A stretch of DNA of 64,000 bases from Lycorma delicatula. Taxonomy: Eukaryota > Arthropoda > Insecta > Hemiptera > Fulgoridae. This document shows, in pieces, positions 1-13,139 of this stretch. The notes under the pieces are model-generated. The model did no database searches, had not been told where the DNA came from, and was given only the letters and a program-made list of their open reading frames with translations. The stretch lies in NCBI RefSeq assembly GCF_047948215.1, contig NC_134458.1:143138036-143202035 (forward strand). The letters run 5' to 3'. Position numbers and translations under genes: made by a program. How positions within the stretch are numbered: the stretch's first letter is position 1; every line of letters starts with the position of its first letter.

Positions 1-1409
1 ATAGCAGGAATAATTTGCTTTAATAAAATTTTGTCTAAAATGCCTTTAAATAAAGTCGAAATTGGTTTTTTAGTGATATTCCCTACCCCTTTCACGAATG
101 TTAAAAATGTGAACATGATCAATGTTCCATATATGTCCTTCATAATTAGGAAAGTTTTTATTATTTTTAGGCTATTTAACTTTGTATACAAAAAACTTTA
201 AACGAATTTATTGTCAAAGTTAAAATAATCTAATTATTTTCTAGAATAACGGTTACCTGTAATTTCATAAAGCATCAATCATTGTTATACAAATAACGGT
301 AATATAGCCTTGCAAAAGAGGTAGTTTGTAAACGTAGAAAAGATTAGAACCATATATAATTTTATACTTTTCAAAGTCAACAAGACAAGATAATGAGACT
401 TATGAAACCGAAGGGTAAAGGTAACACTGAAAATGGTAGGATACTTAAAAGTTTGGATTGTGTTACAGAAGAGAAAAGCAAAAAATATTTTTATATCAAT
501 TCTCTCTGTATTTTAATTTGCATATACTGAAAAAAAAAGTTCTTATTACATGAGTACTTATGACTTTATTCTTATATAATTGTAAGCTTTAACAAGTGTA
601 AAAATTAACGATAAAATAAAAGTTTTAAAAGCTTCTTCGTTATGAAGACACTAACAATGTTTTTGTTTGTAATTCCTCGGTTTAAAACACACGTGATATC
701 TTTCTTTAATAAATACAGTAAAAAGCGTTTTGAAAGTCGCTTCTATAACCTCAATATTTTCTTTAAATATGAAAAAATATTCTATTATACTCGTGCATGT
801 GTATATATATATATAACTAAAAATATATAAAAAATATGAAAAAGACTACGTATATTATAATTACGAAATATTAAGACGTAGAAAACAAGTGAACAACTGA
901 TACTTGATTTTAATGTATCATTTTACGAAAAAACGATGCGAAAACAATTTTTTTGATAAATACTTTCGTTTTCGAGTTGTAAGCAATCAAATTTACGATA
1001 AACGAAAAATCACAGTAGTAAAAAAACGAGGTAAATCAGCCCCTAGTAACTTATTTATTTTGTATTTATTACAGAATTAAACTCAATGACAAACTTAAAA
1101 CATTTATTATTGAAATTAATGGTCAAACGCTAATAACATCATCATTCACGATGATAATGATAATATTACACAAAATTAATAATTTGCATCACTACTACAA
1201 ATTAAATGGCTAGACGAACTGATATATTGACTACTTTATCAGAATACTTAATTTAAAAATTTAGTTAAATGTTTTCGTTCCTGAATTACTTAATACAATT
1301 AATTTTGAAAGTATACTATTCGGAAATAAATGTTTAAAAGACTTTCCCTCTACAGATCCCGTATTACAGCCTCTGCATGATTATTTTCTTCGAGGATTTT
1401 ATATATATA

Positions 1410-1451
<42 letters not shown>

Positions 1452-2480
1452 CGAATATATCTCCTGATTCAAAGAAAAAGGATGAAGCTAGAGAAATGAG
1501 TTTTCAACTCATTTAAACTGTTACAGTTATTTATACTGTATATATTGAACACAAATATCAAGTGTTAATTTTAGAAATACAAACTACAAACATAAGTTGC
1601 GTCTACAAAATGGGAATGCTTTTAAAACTTTTATTTTTTCAGTTGCATATCTATACTACTGTATAAAAAGGAAGAGGGGTTTTTTAACGGAATAAACAAA
1701 AAAAAAACTCCTCGATCTATCGCTACTAAATTTTTACCCATATATCTTGGCAAAACTGTGAAGGTTTCTTGATATATTTCAGAGGAGATTTGCCGGTTAA
1801 AGCACAAACTTTAATGAATTGTGAACTGTGAGTATCACTGTGTCAGCTGGATCTAAACTGATATTAACTATGAACAACCAAAAACCAATTTCCAGATTTT
1901 TTAAAATTTCATTCCGAGTTTCAAGGGTTAATATTGATTTTTTGAACTTTTTTAAACTGTTGTTTTTTTAATTTCTCTGTTACAAATGAAGAAATCAACC
2001 GTACTTTTGTGAATTTAATCTTCATGTCTATTAACTAATTTTTAATTTTTTAAATTTGAATTTGAAATGGGGTGAAGAAAAGTAAAAAAAATTTGAATAA
2101 TGATTGTAAATATTCCCAATGCAAACTATAATAAACGAGATATTCAGTAGATTTAGGCTTGCAAATACTCTTCACATAAATATTTAAAACTGTTTTCAGG
2201 CTTTGTTTAATTCTGATTATTTTAAAGGGTGCGATGGTACACATACCATACATCACTATGTATGGTAGTACCATACATCACTATGTATGGTGGATCAGTG
2301 ATGATCCACTGATCATCCACACAACCACTGCCACCGTTATATTTATGTGACTGGCTGCACCTGCCTCTGGTTACTTACTAAAAAACATAAAATAAAAAGA
2401 TTGACCGCTACCGGAAACGCAAGTAACCATATATCCCGGGAAAAGCTGCAACGGGAAGTTAGTACGTATATATATTGTCT
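1..2480. repeat. Dispersed composite repeat, copy 1 (non-coding part)
   Basis: This stretch is a diverged paralogue of 37,315-40,025; shared stretches run through the whole length, from the opening segment near position 1 to the segment that ends in a (TA)n tract near 2,480. Copy 1 lacks about 250 bases present in copy 2 at roughly 37,455-37,705. No credible gene is visible: the open frames are short and AT-rich. A long (TA)n microsatellite lies at about 1,403-1,449. The inner end reads like the GC-richer terminus of an arthropod transposon (GCGAAGCTGCGACG in copy 2). Superfamily not identified. Confidence 0.75.
2244..2314. repeat. Cluster of three short hairpins
   Basis: ACCATACAT-cact-ATGTATGGT occurs twice in tandem (2,245-2,266 and 2,270-2,291). 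It is followed by GATCAGTG-atgatc-CACTGATC (2,293-2,314). All arms are perfect. The corresponding place in the paralogous copy (about 39,820-39,880) has no such structure, so the cluster arose after the copies separated. Confidence 0.85.
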
Positions 2481-2559
2481 ACAGTCAGTGCTAGTACGTA
2501 TATATATATATATATTTTTTTTTTTGCCTTCAATCATTTGATTGGTTTTAATGCAGATC

Positions 2560-3302
2560 TCCAAAATTTCCTATCTATCTATTGCCAGTCGTTTGATTTC
2601 GATATACTCCTTGTTGGTGATATACTCCAACTCGGTGTTGGTAATTACTAAATTATACTTTTTGTTAAACTCAATAGTTCCCCTCTTTCATTCCTTTTGC
2701 CCAGCTCGTATTCACCCACAATGATTCCTTACTTGCCTTTTCTGACGCTTGCATTCCAATCTCCAATAATTATTACATTTTCATCCCCTTTTATATGTTT
2801 GATTGCTTCATCAATCTCTTCGTATACACACTCTACCTCATCATCATCATGGGCACTTGTGGGCAAATAGACGTTAACAATCTTGTCGGCTTAGGTTTTG
2901 ATTTTATTCTTATTACAATGATTCTGTCGCTAAGCTTTTTGAAATACTCTACCCTCTTCCCTATTTTCTTGTTCATTACGAAACCTACTCCTGCCTACCC
3001 TTTATATGACGGGGAATTAATTACTCAAAAATTACTCGACGAAAAGTAGTTTTCCTCTTCCCACCGAACTTCGCTAATTCCTACTACACCTACATTTTAC
3101 CTATCCTTTTCCCTCTTTTAATTTTCTAACCTACCAACCATTTTTAGACTTCTAACATTCCACGCTCCGACTCGTAAATCTTATTTTTTAATTTTCTGGT
3201 GACTCATTCCTTAGTAGTTCCCATCCGGAGATCCGAACGTGGGACTGGTTTACCTCCGGAATATTTTACCATGGAGGCTTCCTTGACAAAATATTCCGCC
3301 AT
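2560..3302 (-). pseudogene. LINE ORF remnant: N-terminus and APE-type endonuclease
   Basis: On the minus strand an ATG at 3,302 begins a frame reading MAEYFVKEASMVKYSGGKPV. A TGA follows after TTKE, and homology then continues in broken frames into endonuclease sequence that matches the better copy at 41,560-42,290. The fragment stops inside the endonuclease: the reverse transcriptase present in copy 2 (about 40,100-41,550) is deleted here, so this copy could not transpose. Known for the family: such proteins cut target DNA with an APE-like domain and prime reverse transcription. Clade (RTE/CR1-like) is not certain. Confidence 0.65.
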
Positions 3303-3520
3303 CTTTGTTACATGAAAATGCAGAGAGCTACCTTCCCTTGTTAAAAAAAAACAGCTGTATTTTTCCATTGATTTCAGCTGCGCAGTACTCTGAAGATTGA
3401 ATGATGTTGATATGGCCGTTTACGTCCTACTGACCTACGTCCTTAACAACTACTGAAAGAGCTGCTGCCCTCTTTCAGGAGTCATTCATTAGTCTGGCTC
3501 TCAGATACCTCTTTGATATG
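3302..3520 (-). repeat. 5' untranslated part of the LINE, copy 1
   Basis: It matches 42,280-42,485 closely, including the run around CAGCTGCGCAGTACTC and the stretch with GAAAGAGCTGCTGCCCTC. It lies directly 5' (minus strand) of the MAEYF start codon, so it is read as the LINE leader. The similarity fades near 3,520. Confidence 0.6.
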
Positions 3521-3859
3521 GTATTTTAAATATAGGAGAATGGATTTAATTTTCCAAATCTTCAGATTAATTTCATTACGACTATTAGCTTGATTTATTA
3601 AACACATTGTGTTTCCATTTTCCTGTCAATAAAATTTTAGATGAGTAGCCTAGACTCTAATATTACACAAAAATTAAATAACTTCGAATTAATTTCAGAA
3701 ATTTAAAGTCAAAGCAGTCTCCTCTTATTTATATTTATAGATAAATGCAGTCAATGAACTGAATACAAGTGTGCACTAGTTACATTAAAAATCATTGTCT
3801 CCTGTGGACAAATTTTAACGAAAAATTATCCACACGAGTCTTTTTTTAACAGTTGTATC

Positions 3860-4113
3860 TTAAAGATATATGTATTTGATAATCAAGAAGTCCAAAATTA
3901 TTAGTGGGATCTGAAAGGTCCATTTTCTAATTGTTTTCTTTTCTTGTTTATTGAGATCCCAATCAAATGTGGTGAAACTGAAAGCAATTCTGTTGTCCTG
4001 GAGCCGTTCTAATAGGGCTGAATTCTCTCGTCTCCTCACGAAGTCGCTTTGGGCTGGGAGCTGAGTCTTCCTCCATCGTATGTTATCCTTCACCGTAGTG
4101 TAGCTCCTTATAC
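3860..4113 (-). CDS. Candidate terminal exon, unknown protein
   Basis: On the minus strand a good acceptor (TTTTTTCAG, boundary at 4,113/4,114) opens a frame that, entered with two bases of a split codon, stays open for 83 codons to a TAA at 3,860. It contains VKDNIRWRKTQLPAQSDFV and LLERLQDNRIAF. The 5' half is clearly GC-richer than its surroundings, as coding exons here tend to be. A second frame from ATG 4,076 gives a 37-residue peptide beginning MEEDSAPSPKRLREE and ending at 3,963, so which frame is real (if either) is open. The exon entry phase would be compatible with the candidate exon at 46,113-46,166. Protein family not recognised. Confidence 0.3.
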
Positions 4114-4554
4114 CTGAAAAAACTTTGTAAAAAAACCACTTCACAACATTAAACCTAAATGTTACGTCATCAGTTTGGACAAGTGGTTTATCATTACATT
4201 TATTTCATATGGAACATATATTTACAACCCAAGAAAGGAAATTTTATAAATTATAACAAAAATCGAAAATAAATTACTATTAATTTATACTTTAAATATC
4301 AATTACTGTATTCATGAAAATCAACAACAATCATTTTGCATCACCAGCAAATTTTGGTAATTATATAAAAATATTATTTATAACATAAGAAATATCGGTC
4401 AAAAAATATATTCTCTAAGAATTGAATTGTATTAAAAAGAATGAAAATATATAAAAAAAAGGATAAATTAGTCGAAATTTTATAATAGAATTTAGTGAAA
4501 TAATTAAAAAGCAGTCATGATTGTCCCGGTCTTACTATACTGAAAGAATATAAA

Positions 4555-4602
4555 TATATTCCTACGCACGCACGCAGACACACACACATATATATATATA
4601 CA
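4555..4602. repeat. (CA)n/(TA)n microsatellite
   Basis: Runs of cacgca, cacaca and tatata between an AT-rich stretch and the LINE fragment that follows. No other structure seen. Confidence 0.8.
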
Positions 4603-4678
4603 TTTTAAAAAATCATCAAATTATCTCGCACATGTGTTTTCAGGTTAAATATTGAGAGGTTTTGTTCCTAATTCAATA

Positions 4679-5410
4679 AGGGGTACATCAAGGAAGCGTT
4701 GTCGAACCAATCTTGTATGTTCCGTTTACGGCTGACTTGCCAATTACGGCAAATACTACAGTTGCAACGTTTGCTGATGGTACTGCAATTCTTGCTGTCC
4801 ACGAAGATCCGGCTACTGCGTCTCGTATTATTCAAGATTATTTCACTCTCCTGGAATCGTGGCTTACATGTCGGAAAATAAAAATTAACGAAACAAAATC
4901 AAAGCATGTCACGTTCGTCCACCGTAAGGAACACTGTTCTCCTGTTTCTGTTATTAATGTTCCGGTTTCGAGATCTCAGGAATGTAAGTATTTGGGTTTT
5001 CATCTTGACAGACAACTTATGGGCGAAATATATATGTAATCAAAACGGAAACAGTTGGATACCAAGTTTAAAAACATGTACTGGTTGATAAGACATAAAT
5101 CTCGGCTTTAAGTGGGAAGTAAATTATTGATTTATAAATACGTTTTGAAGCCTGTTTGGATTTATGGACTTGAATTGTGGGCTAGGGCGTGCAATTCCAG
5201 TATTGACATATTTGAACGCTACCAGACAAAAACTCTGCGAAAAATGTTACACATACCCTGGTACATTATTATAGCCTCATGGATAATGATCCTAAGCTGA
5301 GAACCGTGGAACCCGAATTATTTGGCAGTCAATTTATTGGATAACACAAACAGTGATTTTTCAGGATTGCTGAGGAACAATAATCTTAGTTTGCTTTATC
5401 AATTCAATTA
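4679..5410 (+). pseudogene. Jockey-type LINE reverse transcriptase fragment
   Basis: The frame reads GVHQGSVVEPILYVPFTADLP, the QGS...L/P block of non-LTR reverse transcriptases. The catalytic block follows as TFADGTAIL where the family has FADDT, so the second catalytic aspartate is replaced by glycine (near 4,775-4,790). Thumb-like blocks continue: KINETKSKHVTF, ECKYLGFHLD, KPVWIYGLELW, TLRKMLHIPWY. Stops interrupt after GEIYM (5,037) and again after 5,100. The C-terminal end NLLDNTNSDFSGLLRNNN is visible to about 5,410. 5' truncated and inactive. Confidence 0.85.
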
Positions 5411-6224
5411 GTGACTTTATGGTCTGGCTTTAGATAATGTTCTTCTACTTCATTTCTTTCGTTTCGTTGTTATCGTTAAGTCACCAGCCGCTGGGTCTGT
5501 GACTACTTAATTTTAGTTCAAACAGATCTTATTTACTAATTGTTCAATTATCTTGTTCATATCTGTTAATAATGCAGTTTTTGTTTACTGCTGAAGCCAA
5601 ATTTACTGATTTTGAATTTTATATTTCAAAACACACATGGAGTTCAAAAACTCCACAAGGCTCCTTCGAAACTAAATACCAACACATCGTAGCATCAAAC
5701 TCCCTAAAAGTCTGTTTAAAAATTTTACGTTTTTATTACCAGTTTAAGAAAGTTATTCTACCCCAAACATAAAATAACGAGTTCATAGACCTCAAACTTT
5801 TTTCTTTTACCCCAGTAATACTAAAAATTCAGTTTTATCACGTATCCTTTTTCTTCATTTTTTCAGTTCAATTTCATGTAAAACTATTAAATTAAAAAAA
5901 TAATCAGGACGAACCCTTTTGTAAGACGATACTTCTAAAGAAGCGTTTTCTATAGTTTTTATATGAACTTTTTGATTTTTACCCGTAAAAACTGTCCTAT
6001 AAATTTGTTACGTTCCTCGCGAACACGTGTATAACATACGTGAGTGGTGTAATATTCTGTACGACTAAAGAATTCAGTTTTACTTTTAATAATTTATATA
6101 ATTATGTAAATTTTATATTTTTTTAAATATTTATACCCAAATAAATCTGTTAAAAATTTAAATTGAATATTTGAACAAAAAAAAAATTTTCTTATTGTGT
6201 ATGTTCCAATCTATTCAACGAGTG
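5411..6224. other. No gene seen
   Basis: It begins with what may be the 3' untranslated end of the LINE fragment (to about 5,530). The rest is AT-rich with short chance open frames and no splice-bounded coding stretch that I could recognise. Confidence 0.5.
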
Positions 6225-6395
6225 AGGAATAAGTAACCTCTCCACCAATGGCCAGTTGTGGGGAGAATGATATCTATGACATGCAAATGAGATGTAGTCT
6301 TTACAGGCTCAGGCCGATCATTCCTGAGACGTGTGATTAATTGAACACTTAACTACCAAAATACATCGGTATCCACTAATATTTAAATATAAATA
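6225..6395 (-). repeat. tRNA-derived SINE, body fragment
   Basis: Read on the minus strand it matches the SINE body at 56,460-56,600 nearly block for block: GTGGATAC, TTCAATTAA(C/T)CACA, GTCTCAGGAATG, then a stretch ending TATCAT(C/T)CTC. The head with polymerase III boxes is absent here, so this is a 5'-truncated or eroded copy. Confidence 0.7.
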
Positions 6396-7950
6396 ATATT
6401 TAATTATATCTATAATATTAATAATGTTTATATTTAAATCCGTATAAAAGCAAAACTTGTACGATTTGAACCTCAGTCTGACTTCGAAAATCAACTGTTT
6501 TAACAAATGATTTACGAGGAGTTTACCAGTAGACCAGTGTATGATAAAATATCTTTCCTATCCAAATCTTTATTTAAGAATGTGAGATTTAGCATTTTTA
6601 TTCCTTTTTTAAGAAGTTCCTCTTCTTTTCTCTTTAATGTTATCTCATAGTATTTTTGTTTGTTTTTCGTCAATGAATACCTGGTTTTATTTCTTGTAAA
6701 TTTCTCATTTTATATGGACAGTTGTATGCTGTACACATGCACATGTATTTTTTAAATAAAATTAAAAATAATAGTTTATTACCATTAATCGCAGTAAGTT
6801 TTAAGCGGTTCTTATTACATTGTGAACAATTTGTATCTTATAGAAATTATTTAAACTGTAAAAGGTTATTTTAGTGTGGATTTTGTGGTCGGTTTTAACT
6901 TCTTTTTTTTGTTTTTTTCGAATATTTGATAACAATTAAAATGAAGAATGTTTTATCAAGATAGAATACAAAGTGTAATATGAAATCTTTTTTATTATGT
7001 AAGAAGAAACAATTACAATTTGCAAAGTGCAATAGAAATTATTAAATGCTCATTGTTTGTTATTATTAGTCGTTAACTGAAACTTTTCTGACATTTTCAG
7101 ACCATAAATCTGGACAGACCGTTTGTCTGACTTTAAGTAATAAATATTACCATTCAGGAGGAAAAAATGTTTGTTTATTCTGATAATCAGTAAGATTTTA
7201 GTCAATAATCTTCAGTCCGAAAATGATAAAGTGTTGTAAGTAGCAGTCCATTTGTAGCACTTGTTATTAGGTGTAGTTCACTTTTCCATTCAACACTTTT
7301 CGGCTATGCACTATTTAATTTTTTTTTCTATTTGCTTTTTAAATTACCATTTCATTAATTTAATGGATGTTATATCTTTTTAATAAATGTGTATAACATT
7401 TCTGATTTACCTAATCTTACATAACTATATACAGCCGTAAATGGAAAATCGTTGTGAAAAACACTTACCATGGAATCATGACCAAGAAGATCGCTTAGTA
7501 TTCAAAAGAAAATACTTTTGAAAACGTTTATTCAAAAAGAGGTAATAATATGATGAATTGTTGACCTTTCATCTAGTTACAAATACAAATTAGACATACA
7601 TAGCTCAATAAAACACTTGGAGCGGAAAACGGTAATATTTGAATAACTCATTCTAATTGGAATATATGTAGTTTTAGTAATTAATTTATTCCTAAACTTT
7701 CTGTTTTATTAACTATTAACAGTAATCTTGCTCGAACACGTGATTAAATAAATTTTATTACAAAATCACCTTACGAATAAATTCACTTATATTTAATAAA
7801 TTTTATTCATTTGTTATTATAAAATAAATTTTATTACTTAAATTACGAATAGAATGGAAACCCATCAGGTCTGTTAAAAAAACCATACCAAAATCAATCG
7901 TAAAATAAATAAAATTTATTTTTCTTTGGTATTTGTTTTATATTTAATGT
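6396..7950. other. No gene seen
   Basis: AT-rich sequence with many homopolymer runs. No long frame, no recognisable transposon protein and no tRNA-like element was found by eye. Confidence 0.5.
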
Positions 7951-10900
7951 TAAATGAAATGGGTTTAGGTCTAGTGACGAAAAACTATATTTGCCAAATT
8001 GTAAATAAGCCCACATCAGGAAGTACTGATATTTTTACCGTATAGTGAAATACTATTTATGTAAAAGCACACTGTGAAGAAAGACGAATCTACCCTTCAT
8101 TATTAACATACAGTTAGTTACATTACTTACAAATATTATAACATTTATCATATACTACGGTAAAACTACGAGCTTACTGGGGAAATATCCTCTAAGACGT
8201 TATCTGTTTTCGTTTACAAAATCCTTAAAGGATTTAATGAAATGTTAGAAGTTGTAGAATATAGAACAATCGTAGTTTTATGGCATTATGATACAGCGGA
8301 CATGTATCCGGTGGCATTAATATAATCGGTCAACCTGGCACACAAAGAAAAAATGTTATAACTTATTTCTTTTACATTTAATGTTTAAGCTTTTGTTTTT
8401 ATAATTACACGTGAACAACAAAAAAAGTGAGAATTTATTTAGAGATTTAAATTTTATAGAAAAACCTTAGTTTTTAACATAACAGCCCGCCAAAAATCAT
8501 ATGATTCATGTTATTGTTTGTAACAATTTAATTTATAATATAATATATATATTACTTATAATTGTTATTAAATTTATCATGAAATTCGGTAAAACTACCA
8601 GCTTACTGGTGAAAAATCATCTTGCAAGGCAATTCTTGGCGTTGACCTGTTATCGTTTACAATTTCCTAAAAAGGATTTAATCAAATGTTAGAAGTCGGG
8701 GAATGTAGAACAATCGTAGTCTAGCGGCATTACGATACAGCGGATATGTGTCCGGTGACATTAATATAATCTGTCAACCTGGCACATATCCGTCATACTT
8801 AAGCCCTTCTGGAAGAATTTCTCATGTGGATGTAAATTTAGATGAAAGTAAAGTACACATTCACTAATTAACAATAATTCATAGAATCACAAACATATTT
8901 ACTTTCAAAAATCATTTAAATCAAAAATGCATATATTTTATTAATAAAAAGAACATTAATGAATGCAAGATTTCAGAAAAATTAAAGTAAGCAAATATAT
9001 TTTTTAATAAAATATTCCAAAAAATATAACTGGATTATTCAGAAATTTTATAGAACCACTTCTCTTGGTGTGTATAATTCTTTTCTTGAATGTACAGCTC
9101 AGAATCAGTCTGCTTCTCCTTGTCCGTTGGTTTCTCATTTCGTTATATTAATTTGAAGGTAACAAACCATATTTCAGCAATATATGTATAAATATACATA
9201 TATACAATATATCGTGGTAGTTTAGTAGCAAATAAAGTGAGATAAATCCAAAGAAAAACAACGAAAATTCGTTATTTATTAAGTTTTTATTCGTCACCTA
9301 TACTCAAATTAAATAAAATCAAGTACAGTGAAACATGAAAAATAAATAATATCATGGATATTTTATAACCTTACAATTGTACAATTGTCTAAGAATAAGC
9401 AACATTAATCAATTTGGATATTTAAAAATGATTTATTTTAATTACAATAACAAAAAAATCAATAAACATCATTAAACTTTATCAGACTTCATAACAAAAC
9501 GTTACATTTACATATTAAAGTAACAATTATAGATTTAAAGAATCATTTATAAAAATACAAGTGATCACAAAATTATTACTGTAAATCTATTACAAAATTG
9601 AACTTTGGTACAAATTTTCACTATATTATGAAATAGATTAAGCCATTCATTCGTTATTTATATGTTCTGTTCAATTCATTTACAGAAAATATTATGATTT
9701 TACAAATGAAATTGAATCTAATTTTTCAGTATTAAAATACTCTTAAAATTTATTCAAAAAGAGGTATATTGAAATCATGGAATATCAGTGGAATGTTTTT
9801 TTCATATCCTCTAAAATTCTGTTAATTCTGTTAGGGCCATGAAAAATAGTAGAATAAAACACTTCATACTGGTTTCTAGAAGAAATTGTAGTAATTAATT
9901 ATAAATGCAGAAAATTAATAGTTGAAAATTCTAAATGACCATGTAGTCCTAGATAAGCCAATAACAATAATTTGTACAATTTTTTTACAATTTCTAATAG
10001 TTTTAGTTTATTTCAGTTAAAGGTATCAGTTCTTATTAGTTACTGATCACTTCAAAATGAAGCAATGAATTCCGAAATTGTAAAAAAGAAGTCGTAATCA
10101 AATATATTTAAAAATTTACAAAAATTAACTTCAATATAAAAAAATATTTAAAACTTATGTTTGATTAAAAGATTAATGAATTAATTTACAGTTATTGCAG
10201 TTGCTTGACTGAAATTGTTGCGAACAGGCTGAAAGTTTAGTTTGCAAATCTGTAATGCAAGGTTTTTAAATCCATACCAGTTAAAGATACTTCTGCAATA
10301 ATGACAATTTTTTTAATGATACAATTACATATATGGTGAAATACTATTAATGTAAAAGAAAACTAAAAAATTACTTAAATATACCCTTAATTAACATACA
10401 AATACATTACTTATAATATTTATCATATTCTACGTCAAAACTACGAGCGTACTGGGGAAATATCCTCTTGCAAGACGTTTCTTGGAGTTGACCATGTTAT
10501 CTGTTTTTGTTTACAATTTCCCTAAAGGATTTGAAAAAGTCAGAAGTTGTAGAATGTAGAACAATCGTAGCTTTTTGGCATTGATATAGCGAACATGTAT
10601 CCGGTTACATTAACATAATCAGTCAACCAGGCACATATCCGTCATACTTAAGCCCTTCTAGAAGAATTTCTCATGTAGATGGAAGTTTACATGAAAGTAC
10701 ACATTCAATGATTGACAATAATTCAAGGAATTACAAAGAAATTTATTTTATAAAATGCAAGTATTTTTTAACAAACACATAAATGAACTTAAAACTCAAA
10801 ATCTACTATAAATAAGCTAAGCATTAATAACTTTAATCAATTTGGTTATTTAAAAATGATTTATTTTAATTACAATAACAAATAAATCAAGTAATAAATA

Positions 10901-11898
10901 ACATACTAAATGAGTCTTCATAACATAACATTTACTCAAATACAAGTAACAACTACAAATTTAAAGAATCATTTTTATAAATGCAAATGATCACATAATT
11001 ATTCTGTAAAAGCTACTACAAAATTGAACTTTTGATACATATTTAACTATTATAAAAATAGATTTAGCAATACCTTCCTTAAATATTATTTTCAATTTAT
11101 TTACAGAAAATACTATTATTTTACAAATGAGATTGAATCAATAAAATTTTTCAGTATCAAAATACCTTTTACGCTATTACAAAAAAAAATTGCATTAAAT
11201 TTTTATTTTTTTACACTACACAGACTGTTAAAAAGATAATTTTTTCTTGAATAAAAAACCATATTTTAATCGTTGTAAATCCCTTGTTATAGGTCCATGT
11301 CCTGTAACGAAACGTTAACTCACTATTCAGTATATTCGCCTATTATATCTCGCCACACGAGAAATGGTTTTGCGTAGGTTACACACGACTTTGTAGTCGT
11401 AGTTATTGAAATAACTTGAAGTCTTTTTCACATTACACATGAAGATACGTGGCCGGTGAAGTAAAAAATAATAATTTCCTCAAACATCAAATTGCACGTG
11501 TATAACTTAATATAAGGGTTTATAAAAAATCAAACTGTAAATCTACATTTCCTAGAAATCTTTTAAATTAAAAATTTTAAATGTAAATTTATTTTAGAAT
11601 CCTTTTTAGCAAACAATGTATATAAATGCAATAACATTTGCAGCACTGATATATTATACATTACTTAGAAAATATGCCACTGTATCTAATAGTAGTATCA
11701 CCATAATAACATTCAAAAACAACAATTAAATAAGACATTAGTACAATAATCTGTTGATTGTAAAAGTTGACATCATCTAAGAATATTTAGTTTTTAAAAC
11801 TATAAAAATTACATATTCAGCTGCTTTTACGTTTTTATTCTGCAGTAATTGAGTTTTCCACATTGGCATTTCTTTGGAGATTACAAAACCATAATAAT

Positions 11899-11952
11899 GT
11901 GGTTTAAACCTGCCACGTTAATAGTAAATAAACGTGCACAGTGTAAACCCAC
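11899..11952. repeat. Block-f stem-loop, copy 1
   Basis: The left arm GTGGTTTAAACCTGCCACGTT pairs imperfectly with AACGTGCACAGTGTAAACCC plus AC around the loop aatagtaaat. The loop and inner stem are the best-conserved part of block f in all three copies. It could be a transposon end or a structured transcript; function unknown. Confidence 0.7.
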
Positions 11953-13086
11953 AATATTAGAGTATTAAAGTAGATCAAATTCAGTTTGAAATAGTTTTGC
12001 TGATGTAAAACTTAGCCGACGTGTATTCTTTATCCGGTTACACACGAGTTAATAGGTGTTGTCAACCAAGAATCCATAACAGCAAAGTTTCTCAATTACT
12101 GTACGTATTGCTTACCAAATGTTATGTCGATGGAGCCAAATGTGTTGCTTACTAATCCGTGTTTTGCAAACAACGAAATACGAGTGTAGTGAATTATATG
12201 GCAACAATAAACACTCCATGTAACTCACGAAACTCGTATTTCGTCGTTCGATTTTCTAATCTATCAATTCGTATTACATTAATAAAATTTTCTCATCATT
12301 TTTTATATAAATTAACGATTGCTTTTCGTTTCACGACTAAAATTTTATGAGCGAGAACTTTGTATTTAAATGAAATGGGTTTAGATCCAGTGACGCAACG
12401 ATGTTTAGAAACTGTAAATAAGCCCACACCACGAAAATACTCATATTTTCTGTATTATGAAATTTATTTTATTATATTAATTTAAAAATAACAAATCATA
12501 TTTCTGCAATATATTTGCAAAGCTAACCTAGAGTAGTTATAAAATTCAAATCAAACTAAATAAGCATTTGATACTACTTAGCATTTCTTATCTGTAAGCG
12601 TTGCGTTCACCTATGAATCTTTTCATAATTCATAAATACTAATAAATCCTCCCTCTGTAACCATAACTATAATATAGTGTATACAAAAATAATCTATATT
12701 TTGGTTTAATAACAAATAGAGTGATATAAATCACATGAAAAACTATGAAAATTCATTATTCATAATAAGTTTTCATCGTCACCTGTACCCAAATAAAATA
12801 TTGGCTTTTTAAGTAAACAATATATATAAAAACAACATACAAGCCCTTTTTTTCTTAGAAAAATATGCTACAGTATTTAATAGTAATATAAACATTACAT
12901 GCAAGAACAACAATTAAATACAACATGAGTACAATATTCAGTTGCTTGTAAAAGTTATCATCTATGATTTGGTTTTTGAAAACTATAAAAATTACTTACT
13001 CAGCTGTCTACTTTTCTTTGTGCAGTAACTGGAAGTATTCTTACGTACGTTTTGACATATCTTTCGATAGTATAAACCATAATAAT

Positions 13087-13139
13087 GTGGTTTAACCCTG
13101 CCCTATTAATAGTAAATAAACGTGGACAGTGTAAACCAC
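13087..13139. repeat. Block-f stem-loop, copy 2
   Basis: Outer arm GTGGTTTA pairs with TAAACCAC, with the same AATAGTAAATAAACGTGG core as copies 1 and 3. The inner stem is weakened by CCCTATT in place of CCACGTT on the left arm. Confidence 0.65.
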
